This document shows, piece by piece, positions 25,991-34,882 of a DNA stretch of 64,000 nt (position 1 is the first letter of the stretch; each line of letters begins with the position of its first letter). The notes under the pieces were generated by a model. That model was not told the DNA's origin and did not search any database. It worked only from the letters and a program-made list of their open reading frames with translations. Both the position numbers and the translations under genes were made by a program. Source of the stretch: Bog-473 sp963821755 (GTDB lineage Bacteria; Actinomycetota; Acidimicrobiia; Acidimicrobiales; RAAP-2); assembly GCA_963821755.1 (NCBI GenBank), contig CAWGEX010000002.1, positions 558,001 to 622,000 on the forward strand, in the 5' to 3' direction.

Positions 25991-26941
25991 TCAGCCGGGT
26001 TGGCCTCGCACGAATTCGAGGACGGCACGGGTGCCGTCGACCAAGGACGTCCAGGGCCGCCACCCGAGCTGGATGGCGGCCCGCTCGATGTCCAGACTGG
26101 AACGAAGCAGCTCTCCGGGTCGGAGCGGGGCCAGGACCGGCGCGGCGTCCACGCCCGCCTGCTCGGCCATGGTCCGGTAGAGGTCATTGACCGAGGTCTC
26201 CGACCCCGTCCCGATGTTGCAGATCAATCCGCCACCGCGGCTGGCGGCCCGCACAAAGGCATCGACGACATCGTCGACGAACACGAAGTCTCGCGTCTGG
26301 TCCCCGTCGCCGAAGATGGTCACCGGCTCGGCAGCCAGCAGGCGCTGCGCAAAAATGGCCACCACTCCCGCCTCGCCATGCGGATCCTGCCTGGGTCCGT
26401 ACACGTTGGCCAGCGCCAGGGCGGAGAACTCGAGGGCGTGCAACTCCCGATAGGCGACCAGGTAGTCCAACACGGCCTTCTTGGCCACCCCGTAGGGAGA
26501 CAGCGGCTGATGCGGGTGGGCCTCGCGCACGGGAAGATCCTCGGGGGAGGGTTCGCCATAGAGGGTCCCTCCACTGGCGGCGAAAACGACCCGTTCGGTC
26601 TCGGCTCGCCGGGCCCCTTCGAGCACATTGAGGGAACCAATGATGTTGGTCTCCGCGTCGAAAACCGGACGGGCCACCGACACCCGCACGTCGGCCTGGG
26701 CGGCCAGGTGGAAGACGAGTTCGGGCCGACGGCGAGCCACGAGCTCAACAACGGCCGGAGCCGTGATGTCGACCTGATGGATGGTGAGCGTCCGGCCGGC
26801 GCTGCCCCTGGCATGCGCGAGATTGGCGAGCGAGCCCGTCGACAAGTCGTCGATCACGTCGACTTCGTGGCCTTCCACCAGAAGCCGGTCTACCAAGGTG
26901 GATCCGATGAAGCCGGCTCCCCCGGTGACCAGTGTGCGCAT
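25991..26941 (-). CDS. NAD-dependent epimerase/dehydratase (UDP-glucose 4-epimerase-like)
   Basis: A 316-residue extended SDR: GGAGFIG at 7-13, HLAAQADVRVSVARP, YGEPSP, catalytic Tyr150 and Lys154 in YGVAK, NVYGPRQ, and GDGDQTRDFVFVDDV. The serine that normally precedes the tyrosine is present as SGG. This is the GalE-like branch acting on NDP-hexoses; epimerase and 4,6-dehydratase functions cannot be told apart here. It is the last gene of a minus-strand run that includes the NDP-sugar pyrophosphorylase (12-base gap), so it probably modifies that enzyme's product. Confidence 0.88.
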   Translation of the reverse strand: MRTLVTGGAGFIGSTLVDRLLVEGHEVDVIDDLSTGSLANLAHARGSAGRTLTIHQVDITAPAVVELVARRRPELVFHLAAQADVRVSVARPVFDAETNIIGSLNVLEGARRAETERVVFAASGGTLYGEPSPEDLPVREAHPHQPLSPYGVAKKAVLDYLVAYRELHALEFSALALANVYGPRQDPHGEAGVVAIFAQRLLAAEPVTIFGDGDQTRDFVFVDDVVDAFVRAASRGGGLICNIGTGSETSVNDLYRTMAEQAGVDAAPVLAPLRPGELLRSSLDIERAAIQLGWRPWTSLVDGTRAVLEFVRGQPG

Positions 26942-26953
26942 CAGCCAGCTTTC

Positions 26954-28030
26954 CTAGCCCGAGACACGTTCACCGTCGACCACCGTTCCCGACGCAACCA
27001 CGGCCCGCGCGCCCAGTACCGATATTGGTCGGACGTCGCCCCGTTGACCCACCGTGGCGCGTGGCCCCATGACCGAGCCGGCCACCTTGGCATTGGCGGC
27101 CACATGGCCACCCTCCATCAGCACCGAGTCGACCACCTCCGCACCGGAGGCGATCACCGATCCGGCGCCCACCACACTTCGTTCCACTCGGGCGCCGGCC
27201 GCGACCGTACAGCCCCCGAAGATCACCGACGGTCCGATGATCTCGCCGTCAATCGTGCTTTCTCCCTCGAGGTAGACGCCGTCACCCCGGTCCCGCAGGT
27301 TGGCATCGAGCTGGTGCCCGCGCCGGCCCGACACCAGATCGTGGTGGGCTTGTAGGTACGCCGCCGGCGTCCCGGTGTCGAGCCAGTAGCCGTCGTCGGA
27401 ACGAGCGAAAAGGGTTCCGTCCCGCACCATGGCCGGGAACGTCTCGCGTTCAATGGACACGCGACCGCTGACGGGGATCCGCTCGAGCACCGAGGGTTCG
27501 AGGATGTAGGTGCCCGCATTGATCTGATTGGTGGGCGCCTCGTCGCGCGCGGGCTTCTCGACAAAAGCCGTCACCCGGCCGTCCGAGTCGGTGGGCACGA
27601 CCCCGAAGGCAGAAGGGTCGAGCACGGGATGGAGGGCGATGGTGCCCTCGGCCCGGCGCTCCCGATGAAAGGCCAGCAGACCGCTCAGGTCGAGATCGGT
27701 CAGCACGTCACCGTTGACCACCACGAAGGTGTCGTCGACCCCGCCGAACGTCGCGGCAAACCGCACGGCGCCGGCCGTGTCCAGCGGTTCGGGCTCAACG
27801 GCATAGGTCAGCCGGATCCCCGCAGCCACTCCCTCCGGATACGCCTCGAGAAACGCGTTGGGCAGGTAACCCATCGACAGGATGGCGGCGTCGACCCCGT
27901 GGGACACCAGGTGGGCCAAGACCCGCTCAATCATGGGAACGCCCACGATGGGCAGCATCTGCTTGGGGGCCGAGAGGGTCAGCGGACGGAGCCTGGTTCC
28001 CTCGCCCCCGACCAGGACAACCGCCTTCAT
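26954..28030 (-). CDS. sugar-1-phosphate nucleotidyltransferase (mannose-1-P guanylyltransferase type)
   Basis: A 358-residue NDP-sugar pyrophosphorylase: GGEGTRLRPLT at 8-18 (nucleotide loop), PKQMLPI, VNGDVLTDLD (metal Asp), FVEKP, NAGTYILEP and YWLDTGTP, followed by a C-terminal left-handed beta-helix of hexapeptide repeats from about residue 255. It resembles mycobacterial ManB (Rv3264c), which makes GDP-mannose from mannose-1-P, but glucose-1-P thymidylyl/uridylyl activity is not excluded. The start ATG overlaps the stop of the upstream gene by one base (TAATG). Confidence 0.88.
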   Translation of the reverse strand: MKAVVLVGGEGTRLRPLTLSAPKQMLPIVGVPMIERVLAHLVSHGVDAAILSMGYLPNAFLEAYPEGVAAGIRLTYAVEPEPLDTAGAVRFAATFGGVDDTFVVVNGDVLTDLDLSGLLAFHRERRAEGTIALHPVLDPSAFGVVPTDSDGRVTAFVEKPARDEAPTNQINAGTYILEPSVLERIPVSGRVSIERETFPAMVRDGTLFARSDDGYWLDTGTPAAYLQAHHDLVSGRRGHQLDANLRDRGDGVYLEGESTIDGEIIGPSVIFGGCTVAAGARVERSVVGAGSVIASGAEVVDSVLMEGGHVAANAKVAGSVMGPRATVGQRGDVRPISVLGARAVVASGTVVDGERVSG

Positions 28031-28875
28031 TACTTCGTCTTGGCGGTGGTGGTCGTGGACGGCTTGGTCGTCGTTGTCGACGGAACGGTGGTTGTGCTTG
28101 ACCCGACCGGGATGGTCGAGCTGGTGGAGGCCGCGGTGGTCGGCGTGACGGTCGGGGCGGCCGTGGTCGTGGTCGTCGGCGGCGCCGTGCCCTCGATCGC
28201 CTGGACCAGGGCGGTCACGGTCGAAGCACCCGGCTTGGGGAGCGCCATGCTGGCCGGTCCGAAACCGATGGTGATGAGCTGACGGTCCAGCAACTTCAGG
28301 CCGGACGTGCTGGGCGCGTACGCCCCGCCGATCTGGACGAAGGACCCGTTCTTATTGGTGGCGCTGGTCAGCACCCACGAGCGCACCCGGAGGACGCCCG
28401 CCTTGCCCGCATCGGGCGTGCCGGCGGCACATTTCTCGCCGGCCTTGTAGGTAGGCGAGGTGGCCGCGGGGTACCGCACCGTGCTGTCGGTCAAGGTCAT
28501 GCCCGGGTACTCCGAGGCGAACTTGCCGAGGGTCGCGTTGGCCCCGGCTTGGCTGCTCGTCTTGGGCGCGACCACGATGACTCCGCCGGGCGCGGCCACC
28601 AACCCATTGGTGGAGCTGGCGGTGGTGGCGGGAAGCACCGGCTCGGTCGTGCCGCAGATGACCATGGCCAGTCCACCGTGCCAGGTCTGATTGACGGTGG
28701 GCTCGGGGCCTCCCTTGGCGTAGTTGTACCGGGCAAAGGCCACCGAGGCGACGCCGAGGATGACAATAATGACGAGAGCGGCATACCAATTGACAGGCAC
28801 CTGCCCGCGGTAGGTCGTCCCACCACCTGTGGCGGCGGCACGTGCGACCGATTTTCCGGTTGAGCTTCTGGCCAT
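28030..28875 (-). CDS. single-pass membrane protein with Thr-rich C-terminal tail
   Basis: A 281-residue protein with a short basic cytoplasmic N-terminus, one transmembrane helix at about 30-49 (WYAALVIIVILGVASVAFA), an extracytoplasmic domain with WHGGLAMVICGTTEP and conserved-looking Cys residues (VICG, KCAAG), and a final 70 residues almost entirely Thr, Ser, Pro and Ala. The tail looks like a wall-spanning or glycosylated linker. It is coupled to the pyrophosphorylase (TAATG) and follows the BTAD gene by 14 bases. No known domain is recognised; a link to surface-glycan synthesis is inferred from context only. Confidence 0.75.
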   Translation of the reverse strand: MARSSTGKSVARAAATGGGTTYRGQVPVNWYAALVIIVILGVASVAFARYNYAKGGPEPTVNQTWHGGLAMVICGTTEPVLPATTASSTNGLVAAPGGVIVVAPKTSSQAGANATLGKFASEYPGMTLTDSTVRYPAATSPTYKAGEKCAAGTPDAGKAGVLRVRSWVLTSATNKNGSFVQIGGAYAPSTSGLKLLDRQLITIGFGPASMALPKPGASTVTALVQAIEGTAPPTTTTTAAPTVTPTTAASTSSTIPVGSSTTTVPSTTTTKPSTTTTAKTK

Positions 28876-28889
28876 GGCGGGACGCCACC

Positions 28890-29639
28890 CTACAGCCTGA
28901 CGAGGTCCTCTCCGCCCTCGGGCACCTGCCTGTGCGCCAACTCTCGGTAGAGGGCCAACGTCTGGGGGTGAAGACTCGCCCCATCTCCATCCGAAGCCAG
29001 GCTGAGCAGCTCCGCCATGGCGGACCGCAATCCCAGGCGATTTCCCTTGGCCTCCGTCGCCCGCAACAGGCCCCGATAGAGCCGCTCGTCATAGGGGCTG
29101 ACCCGCAAGCCTCGCCGGATCATCCATTCAGCCTCTTCACCTGACCCGAGCCGCAACGACTCCTCGGCGCCCTGAAGGGCCGTGGCCGCCACCATCGACT
29201 CCAGCTCGGCGGACGTACCATCGAGCACGGCCCAATCTGAGAGGGACAGGCCATCGAAGAGCCGGCCGCGGACCAACGACAGCGCATTGAGCCACCGGCT
29301 CGGGTCGGACGTGGACGCGGCGCGGACGAAGCGATCGATGTCGGTGCCGACGGAAGGGCCCAGACGCAACCGACCGCCGCATCGGGTCAGGTGTTCGGAA
29401 CCATCGCCTGATCGCCCCAGCGCTCGCCGGGCCACCGATGCCGTCGAGTGGAGGGTCGATGGAGCGACGCTGCGATCGGGCCATAGCGCCGCAGCCCACA
29501 CGTCGTTGGACGCGCCCCGGGGATGGAGGGCGAGGTAGACCACCAGTTCCGTGGCCGCCCGACGGCTGAATTCATGGGCCGCGCCCCGGATCTCCACCGG
29601 GCCGAGGACCGCAACCTCAATCTCCGTTGTCCCGGTCAT
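28890..29639 (-). CDS. BTAD (SARP-like) regulatory protein
   Basis: A 249-residue protein with an N-terminal OmpR/PhoB-like winged-helix part (VAVLGPVEIRGAAHEFSRRAATELVVYLALHPRGAS) and a C-terminal all-helical bacterial transcriptional activation domain (YDERLYRGLLRATEAKGNRLGLRSAM, LALYRELAHR). This is the minimal SARP layout, without the ATPase or TPR extensions of larger members. The ATG at 29639 was picked because the frame upstream is not protein-like. It is in line with the membrane protein and pyrophosphorylase genes downstream, so it may control that operon, though no binding site was seen. Confidence 0.8.
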   Translation of the reverse strand: MTGTTEIEVAVLGPVEIRGAAHEFSRRAATELVVYLALHPRGASNDVWAAALWPDRSVAPSTLHSTASVARRALGRSGDGSEHLTRCGGRLRLGPSVGTDIDRFVRAASTSDPSRWLNALSLVRGRLFDGLSLSDWAVLDGTSAELESMVAATALQGAEESLRLGSGEEAEWMIRRGLRVSPYDERLYRGLLRATEAKGNRLGLRSAMAELLSLASDGDGASLHPQTLALYRELAHRQVPEGGEDLVRL

Positions 29640-29686
29640 GACAGGGAACGGTCGGGCGTGCGCGGCGATGGGCCGCGCGGCGACCA

Positions 29687-30562
29687 CTAGCTCGAGACCG
29701 AGCCGTCGAGAATTCCGGGGGGCGGGTGGGATTCGGCTGGCTCGATCGGCCCAGGGGGTGGGTGGGCCAGCAGTACGGCGCCGCAGACGACGGCGACAAA
29801 GCTGGCCACCCGGGCCGCGCCGGCCCAACCCTCGGGCAAGGTTTCGTGGAAGACCGCGAGTCCCCCCACAATGGGAATCAGATTGTTGACCAGAACGGAC
29901 AAGCCGGCCGTCTCGAGCACTCGGCCCCGTTGAAACGCCAGCTGCAGCGCGACAAAGGCCAATGCGGCGCAGGCCGCGAGGATCGGCACGAAGATGAGGC
30001 CGTTGCCGTCCACGGCACCTTTGGTGGCCAGATCGCCCACACCGAAGAGAATCCCGGCGGCGGCTCCCAGCGAGGCGGCCGGTCGGATGGCGGCCGCCGC
30101 CGCCACGGCCAAGAGACCGGCGAGGCCGCATCCGACGCCGATCACGATGAGCAGGGTGGCGGTGTGCGCCGGCGCAGACGGTGCCACATGGACGGCCAGG
30201 GAGAGACCAAGGAGGACCAGCCCCCCGACGGCAATAATCGCTCCCCAGCGCTCCCGAGCCAACAACGGGGTACCGAAGCGGTGGACCACGATGGCCAAGA
30301 CACCTACTCCGCCGGCAGCGACAGCTTGGACCAGTGAAAGGGGGGCCAGGGCCAGCGCAGCGATGTACAGCCCCCAACCGATCCAACCGGTGGCGTAGCC
30401 GATCATCCATTGCCGGTTGGTCACCAGCAGTCGAACCGACTGCAGTGGTCGCTGGAGCGACAGCGACACCATGGTGTTGGCGGCACCATGCTGCACGAAG
30501 AAGCCGATGTTCAGCGCTCCGGCGGCCACCAGGGCGAGGAAGAGCCCCGCGGCAAGGTTCAC
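29687..30562 (-). CDS. DMT/EamA-type permease
   Basis: A 291-residue, ten-helix-type membrane protein with two repeated halves of the drug/metabolite transporter fold (MNLAAGLFLALVAAGALNIGFFVQ near the start, LIPIVGGLAVFHETLPEGW near the end). Basic loops such as LLARERWG mark the cytoplasmic side. The start is uncertain: GTG 30562 gives a protein that begins at the first helix, and GTG 30628 adds 22 unlikely residues. It lies 47 bases ahead of the BTAD gene on the same strand. The substrate is unknown; family members export amino acids, nucleosides or sugars. Confidence 0.8.
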   Translation of the reverse strand: MNLAAGLFLALVAAGALNIGFFVQHGAANTMVSLSLQRPLQSVRLLVTNRQWMIGYATGWIGWGLYIAALALAPLSLVQAVAAGGVGVLAIVVHRFGTPLLARERWGAIIAVGGLVLLGLSLAVHVAPSAPAHTATLLIVIGVGCGLAGLLAVAAAAAIRPAASLGAAAGILFGVGDLATKGAVDGNGLIFVPILAACAALAFVALQLAFQRGRVLETAGLSVLVNNLIPIVGGLAVFHETLPEGWAGAARVASFVAVVCGAVLLAHPPPGPIEPAESHPPPGILDGSVSS

Positions 30563-30791
30563 AAAGCACCCATCCGCATAGAACGTCGCGCCATCACCGA
30601 CCCGCTCGCCCCCAACTCTCCAGGGCACGCCGATCGGGTATCGGCGACCCCATGGCCACTACGCTACGAGATCCGTCCGGTCAGCGGCCCATCGGGCCGA
30701 TCTATGCGGATGATGCCCGGCGACCGCCACGGGGAGGGTGGCCAGCGGAGCAACGAGCATCGGCCGTCGGCCGTCCTCGTGCCCGCGCCCT

Positions 30792-32345
30792 CTAGATCTG
30801 AGCTCGGATCTCTCGTTGGACCCGTTTGCGTTGCGAGGCCATGAGGGCGTCCGCGTGCGGTGGGGGAGCATTCAGCTTTGCACTGGCTGGAGGGAGCGAC
30901 CCGTTGGGTAACTCGGAACATGTGGTGTGGAACATGGCCATGTCCGCGGCACTGAGTGAACTCGGCGGGAGAGCGGCCGGGCTCGAGAACGGGTTGGCGG
31001 GCGGCACCAGTTTCGGCGGCTCGGCGAATGGGGGCTCCTTGGCCTTGAGTTCGAAGAAGTCCAACATGTTGTGGGCGTTCGCATCGCGGTAGGTCATAGC
31101 CGGGAGGTTCCACTTGGTCTCGACCAGCTTCAGAACCGACGTGTGATCGAAGACCTGATGCGAGACATAGTCCTTCTTCGACCAGGCGGACACCACACAA
31201 CACGGCACGCGAAACCCTGTGTAGTCGTACGCGCCGGGAACGTCGCCGGCCAGCAATTCGGGGGGCACGTTGTCCGGCTTCACGGCCGGTCGGGGCGGCA
31301 CGTGGTCGTACCATCCGCCGTGCTCGTCGTAGATCCAGATCAACGCCGTCTTGTCCCAGGCCGGGCCCTTCATCACCGCATCAATCACCAGGGCGGCATA
31401 GCCCTCGCCCACCGTGATGTCCCCGTCCTCCTCGGAGAAGTTGGTATAGGGATCCACCAGGCTGAACGACGGCAGGTTCCCCGTTGCGGCGTCCGTAAAG
31501 AACTGGCTGACGTGGACGGCCTTGGTCGGATTGTTCGAGTAGACCGGGAGGAAGAGGGCACAGGTGGGAATGTCGGGGTAGTAGTCCTTCCAGGTGATGG
31601 AGTGCGCGTTGAGCCGGTCGAAGATCGTGCCGTTCGGGGCGTCGGTTTGTGAGATGCCCGAGGCGTCCGTGCTGATGTTGCCCAGCGCGGTGCCCGCGAT
31701 GAGAAAGCGACGGTTCGGATAGGTCTGGGCCATGACCGAACAGAAGTAGCGGTCACCGATGGGAAATCGGCTGGCCATGTCATGGTAGAAGGGAAGGTCG
31801 TCACCCTCCCAGTAGCCCATGGCCGCCCCGCTGCCACCCTTGACAAAACCCATATTGGTGCCTTGGTCCCAGCTGATGTGCGACGCGTTCCACGATTGCG
31901 TGATACCGGAGTGGCTCTCGCCACATGTGTTCGGGTTGTGAAAGGACCGGACGAAGCCGCCTGCCGGGTCCGGGTTGTAATTGACCGGCTTGCCATCCGA
32001 ACCGAGCGTCAGCCCGTCGCCTCGCCCGAGCGTGCCCAGGTGGTCGTCGAATGAGTGGTTCTCCATCATGAGCACCACGATGTGCTCAATCTGGGGCAGC
32101 GTGTCGGTGCCCTCTGGGAGGTGCGGAAACGGTCGGGACCCGGGTTGAAGGAGTGAGCCGCCGGGTCCGAGACCCGTGGCCGAGGTCGCGGCGGCATAGG
32201 CGTCGCTCCCCACCGCCGAACTCAATCCCGCTGCGGCCATCCCGGTGGCAACCGTTCCGGCGAGCAAGGAACGGCGAGATATCCGTTGCGCAAACAAGGA
32301 ATGCGGCGGTGGTTTTTGCTCTGGATTGTCGGTCACGCAGGGCAC
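30792..32345 (-). CDS. phosphoesterase family (phospholipase C/acid phosphatase type), Tat-exported
   Basis: A 517-residue protein of the PF04185 phosphoesterase family. A twin-arginine signal is visible (RISRRSLLAG, Arg24-Arg25, then a hydrophobic stretch and a DAYAAA cleavage-type site near 50). The catalytic core begins with VVLMMENHSFDDHLG, with later GDRYFCSVMAQTYPNRRF, LVDPYTNFSEEDGD, IWIYDEHGGWYDHV and VFDHTSVLKLVE. These give the metal-bound Thr/Asp/His pattern of the family. It cleaves phosphate esters such as phospholipids outside the membrane. The start is GTG 32345 or GTG 32336. No typical C-terminal duplicated PLC domains are present, so it is the short form. Confidence 0.9.
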   Translation of the reverse strand: MPCVTDNPEQKPPPHSLFAQRISRRSLLAGTVATGMAAAGLSSAVGSDAYAAATSATGLGPGGSLLQPGSRPFPHLPEGTDTLPQIEHIVVLMMENHSFDDHLGTLGRGDGLTLGSDGKPVNYNPDPAGGFVRSFHNPNTCGESHSGITQSWNASHISWDQGTNMGFVKGGSGAAMGYWEGDDLPFYHDMASRFPIGDRYFCSVMAQTYPNRRFLIAGTALGNISTDASGISQTDAPNGTIFDRLNAHSITWKDYYPDIPTCALFLPVYSNNPTKAVHVSQFFTDAATGNLPSFSLVDPYTNFSEEDGDITVGEGYAALVIDAVMKGPAWDKTALIWIYDEHGGWYDHVPPRPAVKPDNVPPELLAGDVPGAYDYTGFRVPCCVVSAWSKKDYVSHQVFDHTSVLKLVETKWNLPAMTYRDANAHNMLDFFELKAKEPPFAEPPKLVPPANPFSSPAALPPSSLSAADMAMFHTTCSELPNGSLPPASAKLNAPPPHADALMASQRKRVQREIRAQI

Positions 32346-32699
32346 GCTAATCGCGACCCGGTCGCGGAGACATGGCGTTTCAGTGACGGTCCAGGTCGCC
32401 TAGGTCAGGTGCCGCCCAACCCGTCGTCGATGGGTCCACCGCGCGGGAGACCCGAGTGAAGAAACGGTGAACGCAGGGTGACGAGCTCCGTCCGAGCCAT
32501 GAAACCCCCGGATCGGTGCGGCGAGCTGCGGGCTTAGGACTGCGGGTGGGGGGTGAAGGGTGAAGGGTGAAGGGTGAAGGGTGAAGGGTGAAGGGTGAAG
32601 GGTGAAGGGTGAAGGGTGAAGGGTGAAGGGTGAAGGGTGAAGGTGAGCACGCACGATTCCCAGGACCAATCCACTCCCAACATCCGGATCCGATTCGCC
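32346..32699. other. 354-base intergenic region holding only a short tandem repeat
   Basis: No protein-coding frame with codon usage like the neighbours is seen. The open frames on the minus strand here simply translate the 7-bp repeat. The region probably carries the phospholipase promoter, but no convincing -35/-10 pair could be picked. Confidence 0.6.
32551..32641. repeat. 13 perfect tandem copies of a 7-bp unit (GGGTGAA)
   Basis: GGGTGAA is repeated 13 times without a mismatch and followed by a degenerate GGTGAGC. On the minus strand it reads TTCACCC. The array sits about 205 bases upstream of the phospholipase start and 59 bases past the PhyH stop. Because 7 is not a multiple of 3, all three frames stay open and encode the same heptad (LHPSPFT). 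The perfect identity of copies points to recent slippage expansion. Confidence 0.95.
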
Positions 32700-33524
32700 C
32701 TAGGCAACCCGCACGCCATCGCGCAGAACCGAGAATTGGCGGCCGGGCGCGTTGGCGGGCGCTCGCCCGGATCCCGACCGAGCGTCGGCGAGAATGACTT
32801 CGGCACCATCCGGCGCGTACTGCACGATGTAGGCCTTGCGCACCCCTTGGGTGCGATTGGGGCCCGTGCAGTGTGGGGTGAGCGACGAGAAGACGACCAT
32901 GCCGCCGGCGCTCACCGGCGCGGGCACCGCGTCGGCGGCCTCGTCGAAGCAGACCAGTCCGGTGTCGGTGATGTGATGGCGCAGCGTGCCCATCGTGTGC
33001 AGCCCGGGCACGACCCAGGGGCAGCCGTTCTCAACAGTGGCGTCGGTCAAGGCGATCCAGCAGGTGAGGTACTGCTGGGGCTCGACGAAGGCGTAGCCGT
33101 TGTCTTGATGCCAGGGGAACGGCGTCTCGGTCCCCGGCTTCTTGTAGACCGCCTGGTCCCAGTACAGGCGGACGTCGGGACCGATGAGGTCGGCACACAC
33201 ATCGGTCAATGGTGAGGACGCCACAAACCGGCGCAGGCGGTCCGAGCGTGTGACGATGTGGGTGGTGAAGGTGATCTCGTCGGCCCGGGCAATGAACGCC
33301 CTTCCACCGTCGGCCTGGCGCAGCAGGTCTTCGAACTCGCGCTCGATCGGATCGATCTCAGCCATGACCTCGGCCACGGTCTCGGGGTCAAAAGCACCCT
33401 CGACCACGAAGTAACCGAGCTCATCGTAGGCCGCCGCTTGTTCCGCCGTGATGCCCCGAAAGGGCGGCTGGCGCCTCATCCAGTGGAATTCCTCATTGAG
33501 GGAGTGCCGGACTGCACTGGTCAT
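32700..33524 (-). CDS. phytanoyl-CoA dioxygenase (PhyH) family Fe(II)/2-oxoglutarate oxygenase
   Basis: A 274-residue oxygenase of the PhyH family. The facial iron triad is His139 and Asp141 in PWHQDNGY and His218 in TPHCTGPNRT; Arg224 or Arg229 would hold 2-oxoglutarate. The family hydroxylates phytanoyl-CoA in animals and many secondary metabolites or ectoine-type solutes in bacteria. The ATG at 33524 was chosen because the open frame upstream is not conserved-looking and is crossed by the divergent gene. No neighbour shares an obvious pathway, so the substrate is unknown. Confidence 0.88.
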   Translation of the reverse strand: MTSAVRHSLNEEFHWMRRQPPFRGITAEQAAAYDELGYFVVEGAFDPETVAEVMAEIDPIEREFEDLLRQADGGRAFIARADEITFTTHIVTRSDRLRRFVASSPLTDVCADLIGPDVRLYWDQAVYKKPGTETPFPWHQDNGYAFVEPQQYLTCWIALTDATVENGCPWVVPGLHTMGTLRHHITDTGLVCFDEAADAVPAPVSAGGMVVFSSLTPHCTGPNRTQGVRKAYIVQYAPDGAEVILADARSGSGRAPANAPGRQFSVLRDGVRVA

Positions 33525-33623
33525 CTCAACGATGGTACTCACCGCGGATTCAACGCCGAGTGGGGAGATGCCCTTCCGAACATGGTGGGGCCGCCATGAC
33601 GCCCCGGGGCGCGGTGTGCTCTC

Positions 33624-33629
33624 TAGCCT
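33624..33629 (+). promoter_or_regulatory. TANNNT -10 element before the lipoprotein gene
   Basis: TAGCCT ends seven bases before the ATG at 33637, and no ribosome site is seen. This gives a near-leaderless mRNA and decides the start within a longer open frame. Confidence 0.4.
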
Positions 33630-33636
33630 GGGGCCA

Positions 33637-34764
33637 ATGTTCGCCGTCCAGCCTCGCCCCAGGGCCGGTACGAGGACCACTGTGCGAGTGACCATGTTGA
33701 TCGGCGTGACTGTGGCGCTGGCGTCGTGCGGCTCCGGCCAGTCGACCGCCCTTGGCCGGACACCCGCCACCGTCCCAGCAGCGCGGTCGACCACAACGGT
33801 GAAACCGTCACCCACAACTACGCCCCGCCCGGCGGGGGCGCCGACACCCGGTGGGCGACAGACGGACACTCCCGGCTTGCCGCTGCCCACCCCTGCGGCA
33901 CTGGTGCCGTTCAGCGCGCCCGCGGTTGCCGGGGAAGGCGTGTGGAGTCCCGCCGGACGAATGGTCGGCGGAGTACCGGCGGTCTACGAGACCACATTGG
34001 TTCCGCCGGGAGGCTCGCAGGCTGCCGGGATCGCCTGGATGGACACGCGCCTCCTTTCCGCCCTGCTGTACTCGGGCTCGCTGAGTCCGGGTGGGGGCCC
34101 GTACCGCTACACCGCGCCGATCGAGCCGACAGAGGCCGCCTCGGTGGTCGCAGCGTTCAACGGAGGCTTCATCATGAATGTCGCCGGCGGCGGCTATTAC
34201 ACGGAGGGCAGCATGATCGATCCACTGGTGCCCGGGGCGGCCTCGCTCGTCATGTACTCCGACGGGTCCGTCAATGTCGGCGCCTGGGGCAGCGATGTGG
34301 CGATGACTCCGAGCGTCGTCAGCGTCCGCCAGAATCTGGTGCCACTCGTCGCCGCTGGCCAACCGACGCCGCAAGCGGACAGCCCGAACTGGCAGGCGTG
34401 GGGCGACACCTGTGGCGCGATCTCGTGCTCCCCCGCAGTCCCAGGCATCGAACAACAGTGGCGCTCTGGGGTTGGTGTCACCGCCGATGGGGCCCTGGTA
34501 TTCGCCACCGGCCCGGCTCTCGATCCGCTGCAGCTGGCTCAGCTCCTGGTGCACGCCGGGGTCGAGCGCGGCATGCAACTCGACATCAACCCCAACTGGA
34601 CCGTCCTGGTCACCTACAACCCACCCATCCCGGGGGGCCTGGCCGCACCGTCCAACGGGAGCCAGCTGCTTGCCGCGACCGTGCAGGGACCCTCGACATT
34701 CTTCGAGCCTTCGTGGGCACGCGACTTCATCACGATGTCGGCCCGACCGACCCCGCCCGGATGA
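33637..34764 (+). CDS. lipoprotein with phosphodiester-glycosidase-like domain
   Basis: A 375-residue secreted protein. A lipoprotein signal (LIGVTVALASC, lipid Cys31) is followed by a Thr/Pro-rich linker to about residue 80, then a domain with AAFNGGFIMN, GGGYYTEGSMIDPLVPG, NWQAWGDTCG, MQLDINPNWTV and AATVQGPSTFF. This is the layout of the NAGPA family (PF09992), whose members uncover N-acetylglucosamine phosphodiesters in animals and act on glycan phosphodiesters in bacteria. Two Cys in WGDTCGAISC may form a disulfide. It would act at the outer face of the membrane. It is divergent from PhyH and otherwise isolated. Confidence 0.82.
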   Translation: MFAVQPRPRAGTRTTVRVTMLIGVTVALASCGSGQSTALGRTPATVPAARSTTTVKPSPTTTPRPAGAPTPGGRQTDTPGLPLPTPAALVPFSAPAVAGEGVWSPAGRMVGGVPAVYETTLVPPGGSQAAGIAWMDTRLLSALLYSGSLSPGGGPYRYTAPIEPTEAASVVAAFNGGFIMNVAGGGYYTEGSMIDPLVPGAASLVMYSDGSVNVGAWGSDVAMTPSVVSVRQNLVPLVAAGQPTPQADSPNWQAWGDTCGAISCSPAVPGIEQQWRSGVGVTADGALVFATGPALDPLQLAQLLVHAGVERGMQLDINPNWTVLVTYNPPIPGGLAAPSNGSQLLAATVQGPSTFFEPSWARDFITMSARPTPPG

Positions 34765-34882
34765 CCATGGCTGACCATGGCTGAGCATCGAACTTCGCGA
34801 TTCGGATGGCCGCGCAGGTCGCGACACGGAGACGATCTGCGTAACGAGTGAACCGGACCGATGACACCCGTGCCTCCGCAAT

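Noticed and set aside
25859..27355. 498-codon plus-strand frame over the epimerase and pyrophosphorylase genes
   Set aside because: It is antisense to two genes with intact motifs and overlaps the end of cofE; no ribosome site.
32551..32641. Telomere-like repeat
   Set aside because: The unit GGGTGAA (TTCACCC) differs from known telomere units such as TTTAGGG, and the array is internal to a chromosomal segment.
32400..32809. Two proteins made of LHPSPFT repeats
   Set aside because: They are only the translation of the 7-bp array, which is open in every frame. No start signal or flanking domain supports them.
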